Under the pieces are notes generated by a model, which worked only from the letters and a program-made list of their open reading frames with translations, did not search any database and had not been told where the DNA came from. Both the position numbers and the translations under genes were made by a program. A stretch of 64,000 nt of DNA from Streptomyces prunicolor NBRC 13075 (GTDB lineage: Bacteria; Actinomycetota; Actinomycetes; Streptomycetales; Streptomycetaceae): the NCBI RefSeq assembly GCF_000367365.1, contig NZ_BARF01000063.1, forward strand, positions 1 to 64,000, written 5' to 3'. This document shows, piece after piece, positions 44,436 to 53,234 of this stretch. Positions within the stretch are counted from its first letter, which is position 1. Each line of letters opens with the position of its first letter.

Positions 44436-44828
44436 GTGCTCGAACTCACCATGGCCTCGGTCTCCGGGACGGACGAGGGCGCCACCGCCGGCATGTTGAT
44501 GGCCGACGCGCCCAGTGACCCGGGCGCGGTGCTGCGGGTGGGCCGCGACGAGACGGTGTGCCGTCTGGTGACACCGGACGACTGGCTGTTCATCTCGCGG
44601 GTCCATCTGGAGTTCCTGTGCGGACCCGAGGGCGTCTGGCAGGTGAGCTGGCTGCGCGGCTCCCAGCCCGACCCGTCCTCCGAAGTACGCCTGATCGTCG
44701 GCGAGTACGCCCAGACCGTCGGCTACGGAGGCAGCGTGCCGTTGCCCCGGGGTGGCAGCGGCGAGATCGTCATCAAGGACCGCACCGGGCCGCGCAGCGT
44801 CAACGTCGGCTTCTATCACGAGAGTTGA
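44436..44828 (+). CDS. FHA-like domain protein
   Basis: A 130-residue protein resembling a forkhead-associated domain: LRVGRDETVCRLVTPDDWLF then ISRVHLEFLCGPEGVWQVSW, where the family residues are Gly-Arg near the start, Ser-Arg-x-His in the middle (SRVH) and later Gly/Asn-type turns. FHA domains bind phosphothreonine peptides. This one stands alone and could read out Ser/Thr-kinase activity. The start is GTG 44436 after AGGGGAG (44424-44430). The ending is short, with EIVIKDRTGPRSVNVGFYHES-type strands. Confidence 0.72.
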   Translation: MLELTMASVSGTDEGATAGMLMADAPSDPGAVLRVGRDETVCRLVTPDDWLFISRVHLEFLCGPEGVWQVSWLRGSQPDPSSEVRLIVGEYAQTVGYGGSVPLPRGGSGEIVIKDRTGPRSVNVGFYHES

Positions 44829-44853
44829 GGAGCCCCCAGCGGGAAACCCCGGG

Positions 44854-45561
44854 TCAGGAGCTCTGGTCGAGCACCCGCGCCAGCGCGAAACCGTCGTAGC
44901 CCTTCTTGCCCACCGTCTGGATCGCCGTACCCGAAAGGCGCGCGTGCGAGCCGATCAACTCGATCGCCGTGCGCGTGCCCCGGACGTCCGGCGACGTGTT
45001 GTCCGGGTCGGCCACCCGGCCGCCGCGCACCACGTTGTCGATGATGATCAGGCTGCCGGGGCGGGTGAGCTTGAGGGCCCACTCCACGTAGTGCGGGTTG
45101 TTGACCTTGTCGGCGTCGATGAAGACCAGGTCGAAGGGGGTCGGTTTCTCGGCGGTCTCGGCGGTCTCGGCGGCCTCGTCGGCGAGCTCGGCCAGTGACT
45201 CCAGGGCCGGGCCCACCCGTACCTCGACGATCTTGTCGAGGCCCGCGCGGGCGATGTTGCGGGTGGCGACCTCGGCGTGCTTCGGGCTGTACTCCAGGGT
45301 GACCAGCCGGCCGTCGGCGGGCAGCGCGCGGGCCAGCCAGATCGTGCTGTAACCGCCGAGGGTGCCGATCTCCAGGATGCGGGTGGCGCCCTGGATCTGG
45401 GCCAGGAGGTGGAGCAGCTTGCCCGCGGCGGCGGACACCGCGATCTCCGGGAGCCCGGCGGCCTCGCTGTCGCGCAGGGTCGCCGCCAACACCTCGTCCT
45501 CCGGGGCGAGTTGGCTGATGAAATAGTCGTCGACGTCGTCCCACAGTTGCGACTCGCTCAT
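44854..45561 (-). CDS. O-methyltransferase family 3 (SAM-dependent)
   Basis: A 235-residue class I SAM-dependent O-methyltransferase like catechol O-methyltransferase. The SAM motif is ILEIGTLGGYSTIWLARALP (about 60-79). LVTLEYSPKHAEVATRNIAR follows, and a metal-binding acidic site is in DLVFIDADKVNN and IIIDNVVRGGRVADPDN. A 9-nt in-frame repeat encodes ETAETAETAEK at about 130-140, as a surface loop. ATG 45561 was chosen because upstream in-frame sequence lacks conservation. The direct repeat GAATCCGGTTCGTGAATCCG sits in its upstream region. Confidence 0.9.
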   Translation of the reverse strand: MSESQLWDDVDDYFISQLAPEDEVLAATLRDSEAAGLPEIAVSAAAGKLLHLLAQIQGATRILEIGTLGGYSTIWLARALPADGRLVTLEYSPKHAEVATRNIARAGLDKIVEVRVGPALESLAELADEAAETAETAEKPTPFDLVFIDADKVNNPHYVEWALKLTRPGSLIIIDNVVRGGRVADPDNTSPDVRGTRTAIELIGSHARLSGTAIQTVGKKGYDGFALARVLDQSS

Positions 45562-45838
45562 GTGCCGGTGCCTTTCGTGAATCCGGTTCGTGAATCCGGT
45601 GAGAAGTGTTACGAACCCGTTCGTGTGCAATCACTCACTGTACGGATACGCCGTTATTTGCTGTGCCCAGGCAACCCGAGGCCGACTATCGTCATCCGGA
45701 CAAAAGGAGGGCGGACGTCAGGTGAAGGGGGGGTTGCCTGCGTCTCTCCCGCAGGGGGTGCGAACCTCATAGGGTTCCCAGAGGGAACAACCACGCGCGT
45801 CATCGCGTGGGACGAGCGGGGCGGGAGGCCTACGAGGC

Positions 45839-47887
45839 GTGGCGAACGTGGAGCACAGCGGGCGACCGGCGGGAGCCGCGGGAGCATTCGGGTCGAGTGC
45901 CGCCCAGACGGCCAGGGCACGGCTGCGCGTGGCGCGCCTGGGCCTGTGGCTGGTCGCCGCGGTCCTCGCCGTACGGCAGGTGGCCGTGGTCCTCAGCACT
46001 CCGCAGGGGGACCGGCTGACCGACCTGGAGACCTGGGTGGGGCCGAACGGCGTGCTGCATGTGAAGGGCTCGCTGTACGACTCGACGCAGTTCACCGGCA
46101 CCCCCTTCGGCGGGCTCGTCCTCAAACCGCTCACCCGCGCGGCCGAACAGGCCCTCGGTTGGGGCTGGACCTTCGGCACGCTGCTGCTGGTCGTCGCGCT
46201 CGGCCTGGTCGTCGCGCGTGCCCTGCCACAGCCCGTCACCCGCCGTAGCTCGCTGCTCGCCGCGCCCGTCGCGATCAGCCTGCTCATGCTGTCGCTGCCG
46301 GTGCGCAACACGCTCTGGCTCGGCCAGACCAGCATCATCCCGGTCCTGCTCGTGCTGCTCGGCTGCTTCACCGTGCGCGGTGAGCGGGCCGGCGGGGTGC
46401 TGATCGGCCTCGCCGCCGCACTTCAGCCGACCGTGCTGCTCTTCGCGCCGCTGCTGTGGTTCACCGGCCGGCGCCGGGCCGCCGTCACCTCCGCGCTCAC
46501 GTTCGCCGCGAGCGTGGTGATCGCGTGGGCCGCGATGCCGCACGACTCGTACACCTACTGGGTGCACCACATCGCCGGCGCCGGCCTCGGCGGCGCGGCG
46601 GACGGCCTCGGCAACCAGTCGCTGCACGGCGCGCTGCTGCGGCTCGGTCTCACCGGGCCGCTGGAGATCGGCGTGTTCCTGGTGCTGGGCGCGGCCGTCG
46701 CGTACCTGGGCCTGCGCCGGACCGTGCGGTACGCGCGTGACGGGCAGCTACTGCTCGCGGTCGCGGTCACCGGCTGCGCGGCGATCGCCGTGTCGCCGAC
46801 GACCTGGCAGCACCAGCTGCTGTGGGTGCTGCTCGCGGTGGTCGGCCGGGTCGGCAAGCGGACCTCGGACCGGTACGTGTGGCCGGTCGCGGTGGTCCTC
46901 GTCGTCACGCTGCCCGCGAAGATGATGCTGCCGAACATGGCGGCCGTCTATCCGCTCCGTGACAACGTCGTTCTGCTCATGGCGCTGGCCGCCGCGACCG
47001 TCGTGCCGTTCCTGTCCCGCACGTCGGAGTACTACCGGCGGCCGATCCCCACGGAGTACGCCGAGCCGGTCCCCACGCGCTGGAAGCACGTCCCGCTGCT
47101 CCCGTTCCTGCGCCGCGTCCTGACCCGCCCGAACCTCCTCCTCGAACTCCTCCTGATCCGCGTCACCTACGCCGCCTACCAGCAGGTCCGCCTCGCGGCG
47201 ACCGGCGGCACCAACGCGGGCGGCCGGGCCACGGCGGAACACCACGGCCGCGAGATCCTCTCGATCGAGCGCTTCCTGCACATCGACATCGAGCACGCGG
47301 TCAACCACTGGGTCGTGAAGGTCGACTTCCTGAAGGACTTCTTCAACTTCTACTACGAGTCCTTCCACTTCGTGGTCCCGCTGACCGTCATGGCGGTCCT
47401 CTACTGGCGCCGCCCGGTCGACTACCGCTGGGCCCGCTCCGCCCTGGGCTTCGCCACCCTGCTCGCCCTGGTCGGCTTCTGGCTCTACCCGCTGGCCCCG
47501 CCCCGCCTGCTCCCCGGCCTCGGCATCATCGACACGGTCCACGGCGTCCAGGACTTCTCCAAGCCGGACTACGGCACCCTCACCGCCCTCACCAACCAGT
47601 ACGCGGCGATGCCCTCGCTGCACTTCGGCTGGTCCCTGTGGTGCGGTGTCGTCATCTTCGCCCTCGCCCCCAAGTGGTGGATGAAGGCCCTGGGCCTGCT
47701 GCACCCCTTCTTCACCGTCTCCGCGATCGTCGCGACCGGCAACCACTGGGTCCTGGACGCGGCCGGCGGCGCGGCGGTCGTCGCCGCGGGCTTCGGCCTG
47801 GCGTATGTCTTCCAGGGGCCGCGGGCCCGGTCGCGGCCCCAACCGGTGCGGACCAGCGAGGAGTTGGAACCGGCGGCCGCCAGATAG
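45839..47887 (+). CDS. GT87 mannosyltransferase fused to PAP2-type phosphatase
   Basis: A 682-residue integral membrane protein. The first about 400 residues are an Ala/Leu-rich polytopic GT87-like region, including TDLETWVGPNGVLHVKGSLY and NTLWLGQTSIIPVLLVLLG. A second membrane domain follows, with FFNFYYESFHFVVPLTVMAV, WLYPLAPPRLLPGLGIID, AAMPSLHFGWSLW (PSLH motif) and GNHWVLDAAGGAAVVA (His/Asp), which is a PAP2 or inositol-phosphoceramide synthase-like fold. The fusion may link lipid-sugar transfer with dephosphorylation of the carrier (inference). The start is GTG 45839. Confidence 0.88.
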   Translation: MANVEHSGRPAGAAGAFGSSAAQTARARLRVARLGLWLVAAVLAVRQVAVVLSTPQGDRLTDLETWVGPNGVLHVKGSLYDSTQFTGTPFGGLVLKPLTRAAEQALGWGWTFGTLLLVVALGLVVARALPQPVTRRSSLLAAPVAISLLMLSLPVRNTLWLGQTSIIPVLLVLLGCFTVRGERAGGVLIGLAAALQPTVLLFAPLLWFTGRRRAAVTSALTFAASVVIAWAAMPHDSYTYWVHHIAGAGLGGAADGLGNQSLHGALLRLGLTGPLEIGVFLVLGAAVAYLGLRRTVRYARDGQLLLAVAVTGCAAIAVSPTTWQHQLLWVLLAVVGRVGKRTSDRYVWPVAVVLVVTLPAKMMLPNMAAVYPLRDNVVLLMALAAATVVPFLSRTSEYYRRPIPTEYAEPVPTRWKHVPLLPFLRRVLTRPNLLLELLLIRVTYAAYQQVRLAATGGTNAGGRATAEHHGREILSIERFLHIDIEHAVNHWVVKVDFLKDFFNFYYESFHFVVPLTVMAVLYWRRPVDYRWARSALGFATLLALVGFWLYPLAPPRLLPGLGIIDTVHGVQDFSKPDYGTLTALTNQYAAMPSLHFGWSLWCGVVIFALAPKWWMKALGLLHPFFTVSAIVATGNHWVLDAAGGAAVVAAGFGLAYVFQGPRARSRPQPVRTSEELEPAAAR

Positions 47888-47959
47888 CGGCCCGCCTGCC
47901 GGTAGCGGAAGGTCTCACCCTCGGCCCCGCCACCTTCGCCACCTTCGTCAACTGGTCCG

Positions 47960-48847
47960 CTACGACGGCTGGTTGAAGTAGTAGTCGTGGTCGAGGTCGG
48001 CGAGCAGGCCGATCCGGGTCGGGGTCCAGCCGAACCGCTCCCGGGTGAGGACGCTCGTGCCCACCAGGTCGGACGAGTAGAAGTGGCCCAGCCAGCCGAA
48101 GTGGGTCCCGGCCTCCTCGACCGGCACGCTCTTCACCGGTAGGTCCAGCCGCCTGCCGATGACCTCGGCGATCTCCCGTACGGGGACGCCCTCGTCGTCG
48201 ACCGCGTGCAGGACCGTGCCCGCCGGGGCGCTCTCCAGGGCCAGCCGGAACAGCAGCGCGGCGTCGTCGCGGTGGACGGCGGCCCAGCCGTTCGTGCCCT
48301 CGCCGGGGTAGGCGGAGACGCCCTTGGCACGGGCGATGTCGATGACACCGGGGACGAAGGCGTGATCGCCCTCGCCGTGCACCTGCGGCAGCCGGATGAC
48401 CGAGGAACGGACGCCCCGCGCCGCCGCCGTCAGGGCCGTGACCTCGGCCGGGAGGCGGACCAGGTCGGGGCGGGCGGCGGGGTCGGGTACGTCGTCCTCG
48501 GTCCGGCCGTGGCTCATCACGGAGCTGATGACGAGAGGGCGGTCCGAGCCGGCGAGGGTCTCGGTGAGGGTCCGCACCGCGCTCAGGTCGATCGCCACGC
48601 AGGCGGCGTAGTTCGAGAAGTCGTGGATGAAACCGGTGTGGATCACACCGTCGGACGCCGACGCGCCCGCGCGGAGGGCGTCGAGGTCCTCCAGCGAACC
48701 CCGGTGCACCTCCGCCCCGGTCGCCGCGAGCCGTTCGGCCGAGGCGTCGGAACGCGCCAGGCCCAGCACTTGGTGGCCGTTGTCGAGCAGTTCGCGGACA
48801 ACCGCGCTGCCCACGAATCCGGTCGCTCCGGTGACGAAAACACGCAT
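47960..48847 (-). CDS. SDR-type NAD-dependent epimerase/dehydratase
   Basis: A 295-residue extended SDR. The N-terminal glycine motif is FVTGATGFVGSAVVRELLDN (about 4-23). The family's later residues include HTGFIHDFSNYAACVAIDL, ISSVMSHGRT, and GWAAVHRDDAALLFRLALE. The usual YxxxK catalytic pair is not obvious, so it may be an atypical reductase or an NmrA-like member. It lies divergent from the LysR gene with a 155-nt gap, which suggests that LysR regulates it. Confidence 0.88.
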   Translation of the reverse strand: MRVFVTGATGFVGSAVVRELLDNGHQVLGLARSDASAERLAATGAEVHRGSLEDLDALRAGASASDGVIHTGFIHDFSNYAACVAIDLSAVRTLTETLAGSDRPLVISSVMSHGRTEDDVPDPAARPDLVRLPAEVTALTAAARGVRSSVIRLPQVHGEGDHAFVPGVIDIARAKGVSAYPGEGTNGWAAVHRDDAALLFRLALESAPAGTVLHAVDDEGVPVREIAEVIGRRLDLPVKSVPVEEAGTHFGWLGHFYSSDLVGTSVLTRERFGWTPTRIGLLADLDHDYYFNQPS

Positions 48848-49002
48848 GACGAAATCACCCAGATCAAAGTCGGGTCGGAAGAATCGGTGTGCTTCCAGCC
48901 TGCGCCCGCCGCACCAGGCCCGTCCAAGACCGACTCCGGAAGACGTGATTCATTTCCGGTATCAGTGCAGCTCGCGCGGTTGTAGCGTCGTACAGTCGAG
49001 GG

Positions 49003-49902
49003 ATGAGTGACCTGGACCTGCGCCTCGTCCGCTACTTCACCGTCGTCGCCGAGGAACTGCACTTCGGCCGGGCGGCGGCCGTCCTGCATCTCGCGCAGCC
49101 GTCCCTCAGTCGTCATGTCCGGCGCTTGGAGGGCGAGTTGGGCGTCCGGCTCTTCGACCGGACCGCGCAGGGCACCCAACTCACCGAGGCCGGGGAGGCG
49201 TTCCTGCCCCGGGCCCGGGCGTTGTTGCGGTCGGCGGAGGAAGCGGCGGCCTTGGTACGGGCGGTCGGGCAGCCCAGCCGGGTCGTCGTCGGGTTCATGA
49301 CCGGGCTCATCATCACCCCGGCGGTGCGTGCCCTGCGCGCCGGGCACCCGGAGGCCGATGTGCACAGCCGCTTCCTCGGCTGGGGCGAGCTGCCGTCCGC
49401 CCTGCTGGAGCACCGGGTGGACGTGGTGGTGGGCCGACTCCCGTTCGCCACCGAGGGGTTGAGCGTGAGCGTCCTCTACGAGGAGTCCCGCGTGCTGCTG
49501 ATGCCGGTCGGCCACCGGCTGGCCGGCAAGGAGTACGTCACCCTCGACGACATCGCCGACGAGCCCGTACCCCGGTTCCCCGACGAGGAGTTCAACGCGG
49601 TCTGGCGCGTCGACCCCCGCCCGGGCGGCCGGCCCGCGCCGGCCGGTCCGTTCGTCAGGGAGTTCGAGGACAAGCTCGAAGTCATCGCGGCGGGCGAGGC
49701 GGTGGCACTCGTTCCGGCGGGCGCCGTCAAGAAGGGGCTGCGGCTCGATCTGACCACGGTCCCGATCGAGGGCGCGCCCCCCGTCCCGGTTGTGCTGGCC
49801 ACCCGCGCAGGCGAGGAGAACCGCCGACTGCTCGCGGCCTTCCGCGCCTGCGCCGAGGATCATCTGACCCCCGCCAACTGGGCGGCTACAGACGCTGGAT
49901 GA
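49003..49902 (+). CDS. LysR-family transcriptional regulator
   Basis: A 299-residue LTTR. The N-terminal winged helix is DLRLVRYFTVVAEELHFGRA, then AAVLHLAQPSLSRHVRRLEG, ELGVRLFDRTAQGTQLTEAG. The co-inducer domain spans about 90-295 (VVVGFMTGLIITPAVRALRA, GRLPFATEGLSVSVLYEE, KLEVIAAGEAVALVPAGAV). It is divergent from the SDR gene, a classic arrangement for autoregulation and activation. Its last 17 nt overlap the end of the thiolase gene on the opposite strand. Confidence 0.93.
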   Translation: MSDLDLRLVRYFTVVAEELHFGRAAAVLHLAQPSLSRHVRRLEGELGVRLFDRTAQGTQLTEAGEAFLPRARALLRSAEEAAALVRAVGQPSRVVVGFMTGLIITPAVRALRAGHPEADVHSRFLGWGELPSALLEHRVDVVVGRLPFATEGLSVSVLYEESRVLLMPVGHRLAGKEYVTLDDIADEPVPRFPDEEFNAVWRVDPRPGGRPAPAGPFVREFEDKLEVIAAGEAVALVPAGAVKKGLRLDLTTVPIEGAPPVPVVLATRAGEENRRLLAAFRACAEDHLTPANWAATDAG

Positions 49903-51055
49903 TCGTGCCGGTCGCCAGCGCCCCGCCCGCGCACATCGTGATCAGCGCGAACTCCTTGTCGGAGCGCTCCAGTTCATGGAGAGCCGTGGTGATCAGCCGG
50001 GCGCCCGTCGCCCCCACCGGATGACCGAGGGCGATCGCGCCGCCGTTCACGTTGACCTTCTCCAGGTCCTGGCCGAAGACCTGCGCCCAGCTCAACACCA
50101 CGGACGCGAACGCCTCGTTGATCTCGACGAGGTCGATGTCCTTGAGCGTCATGCCCGCCTTGCCGAGCACGGCCCGCGTCGCGTCGATCGGCCCGTCGAG
50201 GTGGTAGTGCGGGTCGGCCCCGACCAGCGCCTGGGCCACGATCCTCGCCCGCGGCCTGAGCTTCAGCGCCCGCGCCATCCGCTTCGATGCCCACATGATC
50301 GCCGAGGCGCCGTCGCTGATCTGCGAGGAGTTGCCCGCCGTGTGCACGGCGGTCGGCATCACGGGCTTCAGCCGCGCCAGCGCCTCCATCGACGTGTCGC
50401 GCAGGCCCTCGTCGCGGTCGACGAGCCGCCACATGCCGTGCCCGGCGCGCTGTTCGTCCTCCGTCGTCGGCACCTGGACGGCGAACGTCTCCTTCTTGAA
50501 GCGTTCCTCGGACCAGGCGATCGCCGCCCGCTCCTGCGAGATCAGGCCGAGCGAGTCGACGTTCTCGCGGGTCAACTTCCGGTTGCGGGCGATGCGTTCG
50601 GCGGCCTCGAACTGGTTGGGCAGATCCACGTTCCACTCGTCCGGGAACGGCTTCCCGGGTCCGTGCTTCGACCCCGATCCCAGCGGCACCCGTGACATCG
50701 CCTCGACGCCACAGCTGATCCCGACGTCGATGACGCCCGCCGCGATCATGTTGGCGGTCATGTGCGAGGCCTGCTGCGAGGAGCCGCACTGACAGTCGAC
50801 CGTCGTCGCGGCCGTCTCGTACGGCAGACCCATGGCCAGCCAGGCCGTGCGCGCGGGGTTCATGGACTGTTCGCCGGCGTGGGTCACCGTGCCGCCGACG
50901 ACCTGCTCGACGCAGTCGGCGTGAATGCCGGTGCGGCCGAGGAGTTCACGGTAGGTCTCGCCCAGGAGATAGGCGGGATGGAGGTTGGCGAGCGCGCCGC
51001 CGCGCTTGCCGATGGGGGTGCGTACGGCTTCCACGATGACGGGTTCCGCGACCAT
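49886..51055 (-). CDS. Steroid-degradation type thiolase (FadA5-like)
   Basis: An acetyl-CoA acyltransferase of 389 residues. Active-site Cys lies in TTVDCQCGSSQQASHM, the second catalytic Cys in MCAGGALATG, and His in NGGAIALGHPVGATG. The family's NEAFAS loop is present. Segments such as DLPNQFEAAERIA, HTAGNSSQISDGASAI and ALVGADPHYHLDGP are close to mycobacterial FadA5, the thiolase of cholesterol side-chain breakdown, as I recall that sequence. The start ATG 51055 has GAGGAGAGGA upstream. It is divergent from a CYP125-like gene across a KstR-like palindrome. Confidence 0.85.
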   Translation of the reverse strand: MVAEPVIVEAVRTPIGKRGGALANLHPAYLLGETYRELLGRTGIHADCVEQVVGGTVTHAGEQSMNPARTAWLAMGLPYETAATTVDCQCGSSQQASHMTANMIAAGVIDVGISCGVEAMSRVPLGSGSKHGPGKPFPDEWNVDLPNQFEAAERIARNRKLTRENVDSLGLISQERAAIAWSEERFKKETFAVQVPTTEDEQRAGHGMWRLVDRDEGLRDTSMEALARLKPVMPTAVHTAGNSSQISDGASAIMWASKRMARALKLRPRARIVAQALVGADPHYHLDGPIDATRAVLGKAGMTLKDIDLVEINEAFASVVLSWAQVFGQDLEKVNVNGGAIALGHPVGATGARLITTALHELERSDKEFALITMCAGGALATGTIIQRL

Positions 51056-51113
51056 GGGACACGTCCTCTCCTCGTACACCGCGCGGCGCGGGCGTCCCGG
51101 CCACCTGCCGCGC

Positions 51114-51137
51114 AGAACTAGTACGCGTTCTAGTTCT
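51114..51137. promoter_or_regulatory. 24-bp palindrome matching the KstR operator pattern
   Basis: AGAACTAG (51114-51121) and CTAGTTCT (51130-51137) are perfect complements. The middle TACGCGTT gives two mismatched edge bases. The inner TAGTACGCGTTCTA fits the KstR pattern TnnAACnnGTTnnA except at 51122. A second imperfect site, TAGAACCCGTTATT, lies at 51217-51230 nearer the P450 gene. Confidence 0.65.
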
Positions 51138-51251
51138 GTGTGCAGTCTGCTGACAGGTCGTCCACAACCGCAAGGGTCGTGCAGGGAATTCGGCTTGCCG
51201 TGCCTCTTGCGACTTGTAGAACCCGTTATTACCTTCACGGGCATTCCCCTG

Positions 51252-51270
51252 TTCTGATGGACCGTCAGAA
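51252..51270. promoter_or_regulatory. Near-perfect palindromic operator upstream of the P450 gene
   Basis: TTCTGATGGACCGTCAGAA is palindromic with one mismatched pair. A 17-bp core, TCTGATGGAYCGTCAGA, recurs 37 nt upstream of the aldehyde dehydrogenase start (62347-62363). The downstream ATG of the P450 gene is at 51287, so binding here would block transcription or translation initiation. Confidence 0.75.
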
Positions 51271-51286
51271 AACGGCTGGAGTGCCC

Positions 51287-52522
51287 ATGCCCTGTCCAGC
51301 TCTGCCCGACGGGTTCGACTTCACCGACCCGGACCTGCTCCACCACCGCGTCCCGCTACCGGAGTTCGCCGAACTGCGCGCGGCCGAGCCGGTGCGCTGG
51401 ATACCGCAGCCCCTCAACATCGCGGGGTTCCAGGACGAGGGCTACTGGGCCGTGACCCGGCACGCCGACGTCCGGTACGTCTCCACCCACCCGGAGATCT
51501 TCTCCTCGACCCTCAACACGGCGATCATCCGCTTCGGCGAGCACATGACGCGCGAGGCGCTCGACGTCCAGCAGTTGATCCTGCTCAACATGGACCCGCC
51601 CGAGCACACCCGCGTCCGCCAGATCGTCCAACGAGGCTTCACACCGAGGGCGATCCGCGCCCTGGAGGAACGCCTGCGCGACCGCGCCCACGCGATCGTC
51701 GAGACCGCCCGCGCCCACTCCGGCCCCTTCGACTTCGTCACCGAGGTCGCCTGCGAACTGCCCCTCCAGGCCATCGCCGAACTCATCGGCATCCCGCAGG
51801 AGGACCGCGTCAAGATCTTCGAGTGGTCCAACAAGATGATCGCGTACGACGATCCCGAGTACGCCATCACGGAGGAGATCGGCGCCGAGTCCGCCGCCGA
51901 ACTCATCGCCTATGCCATGGGAATGGCCGCCGAACGCAAGCAGTGCCCGGCCCACGACATCGTCAGCACGCTGGTCGCCGCCGAGGACGAGGGCAACCTG
52001 AACTCCGACGAGTTCGGCTTCTTCGTGCTGATGCTCTCGGTGGCCGGCAACGAGACGACCCGCAACGCCATCACCCACGGCATGCACGCGTTCCTCACCC
52101 ACCCCGAGCAGTGGGAGCTGTACAAGCGGGAGCGCCCGTCGACCGCCGCCGAGGAGATCGTCCGCTGGGCCACGCCGGTCAACGCCTTCCAGCGCACGGC
52201 GACCCAGGACACCGAGCTGGGCGGCAAGTCGATCAAAAAGGGCGACCGCGTCGGGATCTTCTACGCCTCCGCCAACCACGACCCCGAAGTCTTCGAGAAC
52301 CCGGACCAGTTCGACGTCATGCGCGACCCGAACCCGCACCTGGGCTTCGGCGGCGGAGGCCCGCACTACTGCCTCGGCAAGTCCCTCGCGGTCCTCGAAA
52401 TCGACCTGATCTTCAACGCGATAGCGGACGCGATGCCCGACCTGACCCTGACGGGCGACCCGCGCCGGCTGCGCTCGGCATGGATCAACGGGGTCAAAGA
52501 GCTTCAGGTGACGGCAGGTTGA
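51287..52522 (+). CDS. Cytochrome P450, CYP125/CYP142-like steroid monooxygenase
   Basis: A soluble P450 of 411 residues. The heme-binding Cys is in GFGGGGPHYCLGKSLAVLEI. The ExxR motif is in EEIVRW, and the I-helix oxygen-binding region reads SVAGNETTRNAITHGMHAF. The N-terminus (GFDFTDPDLLHHRVPLPEFA) is like CYP125-type C26 steroid monooxygenases that start side-chain oxidation. ATG 51287 is chosen because GGAG precedes it. An in-frame ATG at 51257 lies inside the operator. The electron partner may be the ferredoxin at the far right of the window. Confidence 0.88.
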   Translation: MPCPALPDGFDFTDPDLLHHRVPLPEFAELRAAEPVRWIPQPLNIAGFQDEGYWAVTRHADVRYVSTHPEIFSSTLNTAIIRFGEHMTREALDVQQLILLNMDPPEHTRVRQIVQRGFTPRAIRALEERLRDRAHAIVETARAHSGPFDFVTEVACELPLQAIAELIGIPQEDRVKIFEWSNKMIAYDDPEYAITEEIGAESAAELIAYAMGMAAERKQCPAHDIVSTLVAAEDEGNLNSDEFGFFVLMLSVAGNETTRNAITHGMHAFLTHPEQWELYKRERPSTAAEEIVRWATPVNAFQRTATQDTELGGKSIKKGDRVGIFYASANHDPEVFENPDQFDVMRDPNPHLGFGGGGPHYCLGKSLAVLEIDLIFNAIADAMPDLTLTGDPRRLRSAWINGVKELQVTAG

Positions 52523-52528
52523 GAAGCT

Positions 52529-52560
52529 CGGGCCGGCGGCATCCCGGCGCCGCCGGCCCG
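52529..52560. terminator. Bidirectional terminator
   Basis: Perfect 12-bp arms CGGGCCGGCGGC (52529-52540) and GCCGCCGGCCCG (52549-52560) between converging P450 and TerD-like genes. Confidence 0.85.
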
Positions 52561-52582
52561 TCTCAGCTCATGTCCTCGGGGC

Positions 52583-53167
52583 TTACTTCCGTACCGCGAA
52601 CTTCATGAGCTCCTTCTCGTCCCCCTGCTTGATCTTCCCGGTCTCGTTGATGACCAGGAGCTTCCAACTACCGCCCTCCCGGACGGCCTTGGCGACCGCG
52701 CAACCGTTGTCGGAGCTGAGCAGGTTCGGCCAGATCTCGGCGACCTGCTGGGTGCTGCCGCCGCTCGCGTCGTAGACCTTGAAGGCGATGTTCCGTGCCT
52801 TCTGGAAGGAACTGCCCTTCTTGTAAGCGGCGGCGACGAAGACTATGGACGTGATGGCGGCCGGAATCTTGGCGAGGTCGACGGTCACCGTCTCGTCGTC
52901 GCCCTCGCCCTTGCCGGTCTGGTTGTCCCCGCTGTGCAGCAGCGCGCCGTTGCCCAGCGGGTCCAGGGAGTCGAGCCCCGCGAGCCGTACGGGTTCCGAG
53001 CCCTGCATCGCGATGGCGATGAGATCGAGGTCCGTACCGGCCTTCTGGCGCAGCTTCCCGATGATGCCGCCGCTGCTGCCGACGGTGGGGTCCCAGGACG
53101 CCCCGATCTCCAGATGGGTCACTCCGTCCAGATCCGCCGGACCGTCTTCCTTCGTGAGCGTGATCAT
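52583..53167 (-). CDS. TerD-family protein, divergent paralogue
   Basis: A 194-residue TerD-fold protein remote from the main ter cluster. It has TKEDGPADLDGVTHLEIGAS, LDLIAIAMQGSEPVRLAGLD and an acidic loop SGDNQTGKGEGDDETVTVDL, the Ca2+-type element. The rest reads IPAAITSIVFVAAAYKKGSS and AEIWPNLLSSDNGCAVAKAV. The N-terminal half is shorter and the GELYR signature is replaced by AEIWP. It is likely a stress protein, perhaps with altered metal use. It is convergent with the P450 gene. Confidence 0.85.
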   Translation of the reverse strand: MITLTKEDGPADLDGVTHLEIGASWDPTVGSSGGIIGKLRQKAGTDLDLIAIAMQGSEPVRLAGLDSLDPLGNGALLHSGDNQTGKGEGDDETVTVDLAKIPAAITSIVFVAAAYKKGSSFQKARNIAFKVYDASGGSTQQVAEIWPNLLSSDNGCAVAKAVREGGSWKLLVINETGKIKQGDEKELMKFAVRK

Positions 53168-53234
53168 GTGTGATCGATCCTCTTGATCGTGGGACTAAGA
53201 CGCACGAATTCTGCCTTCTTGGCCAGGCTTTGGG

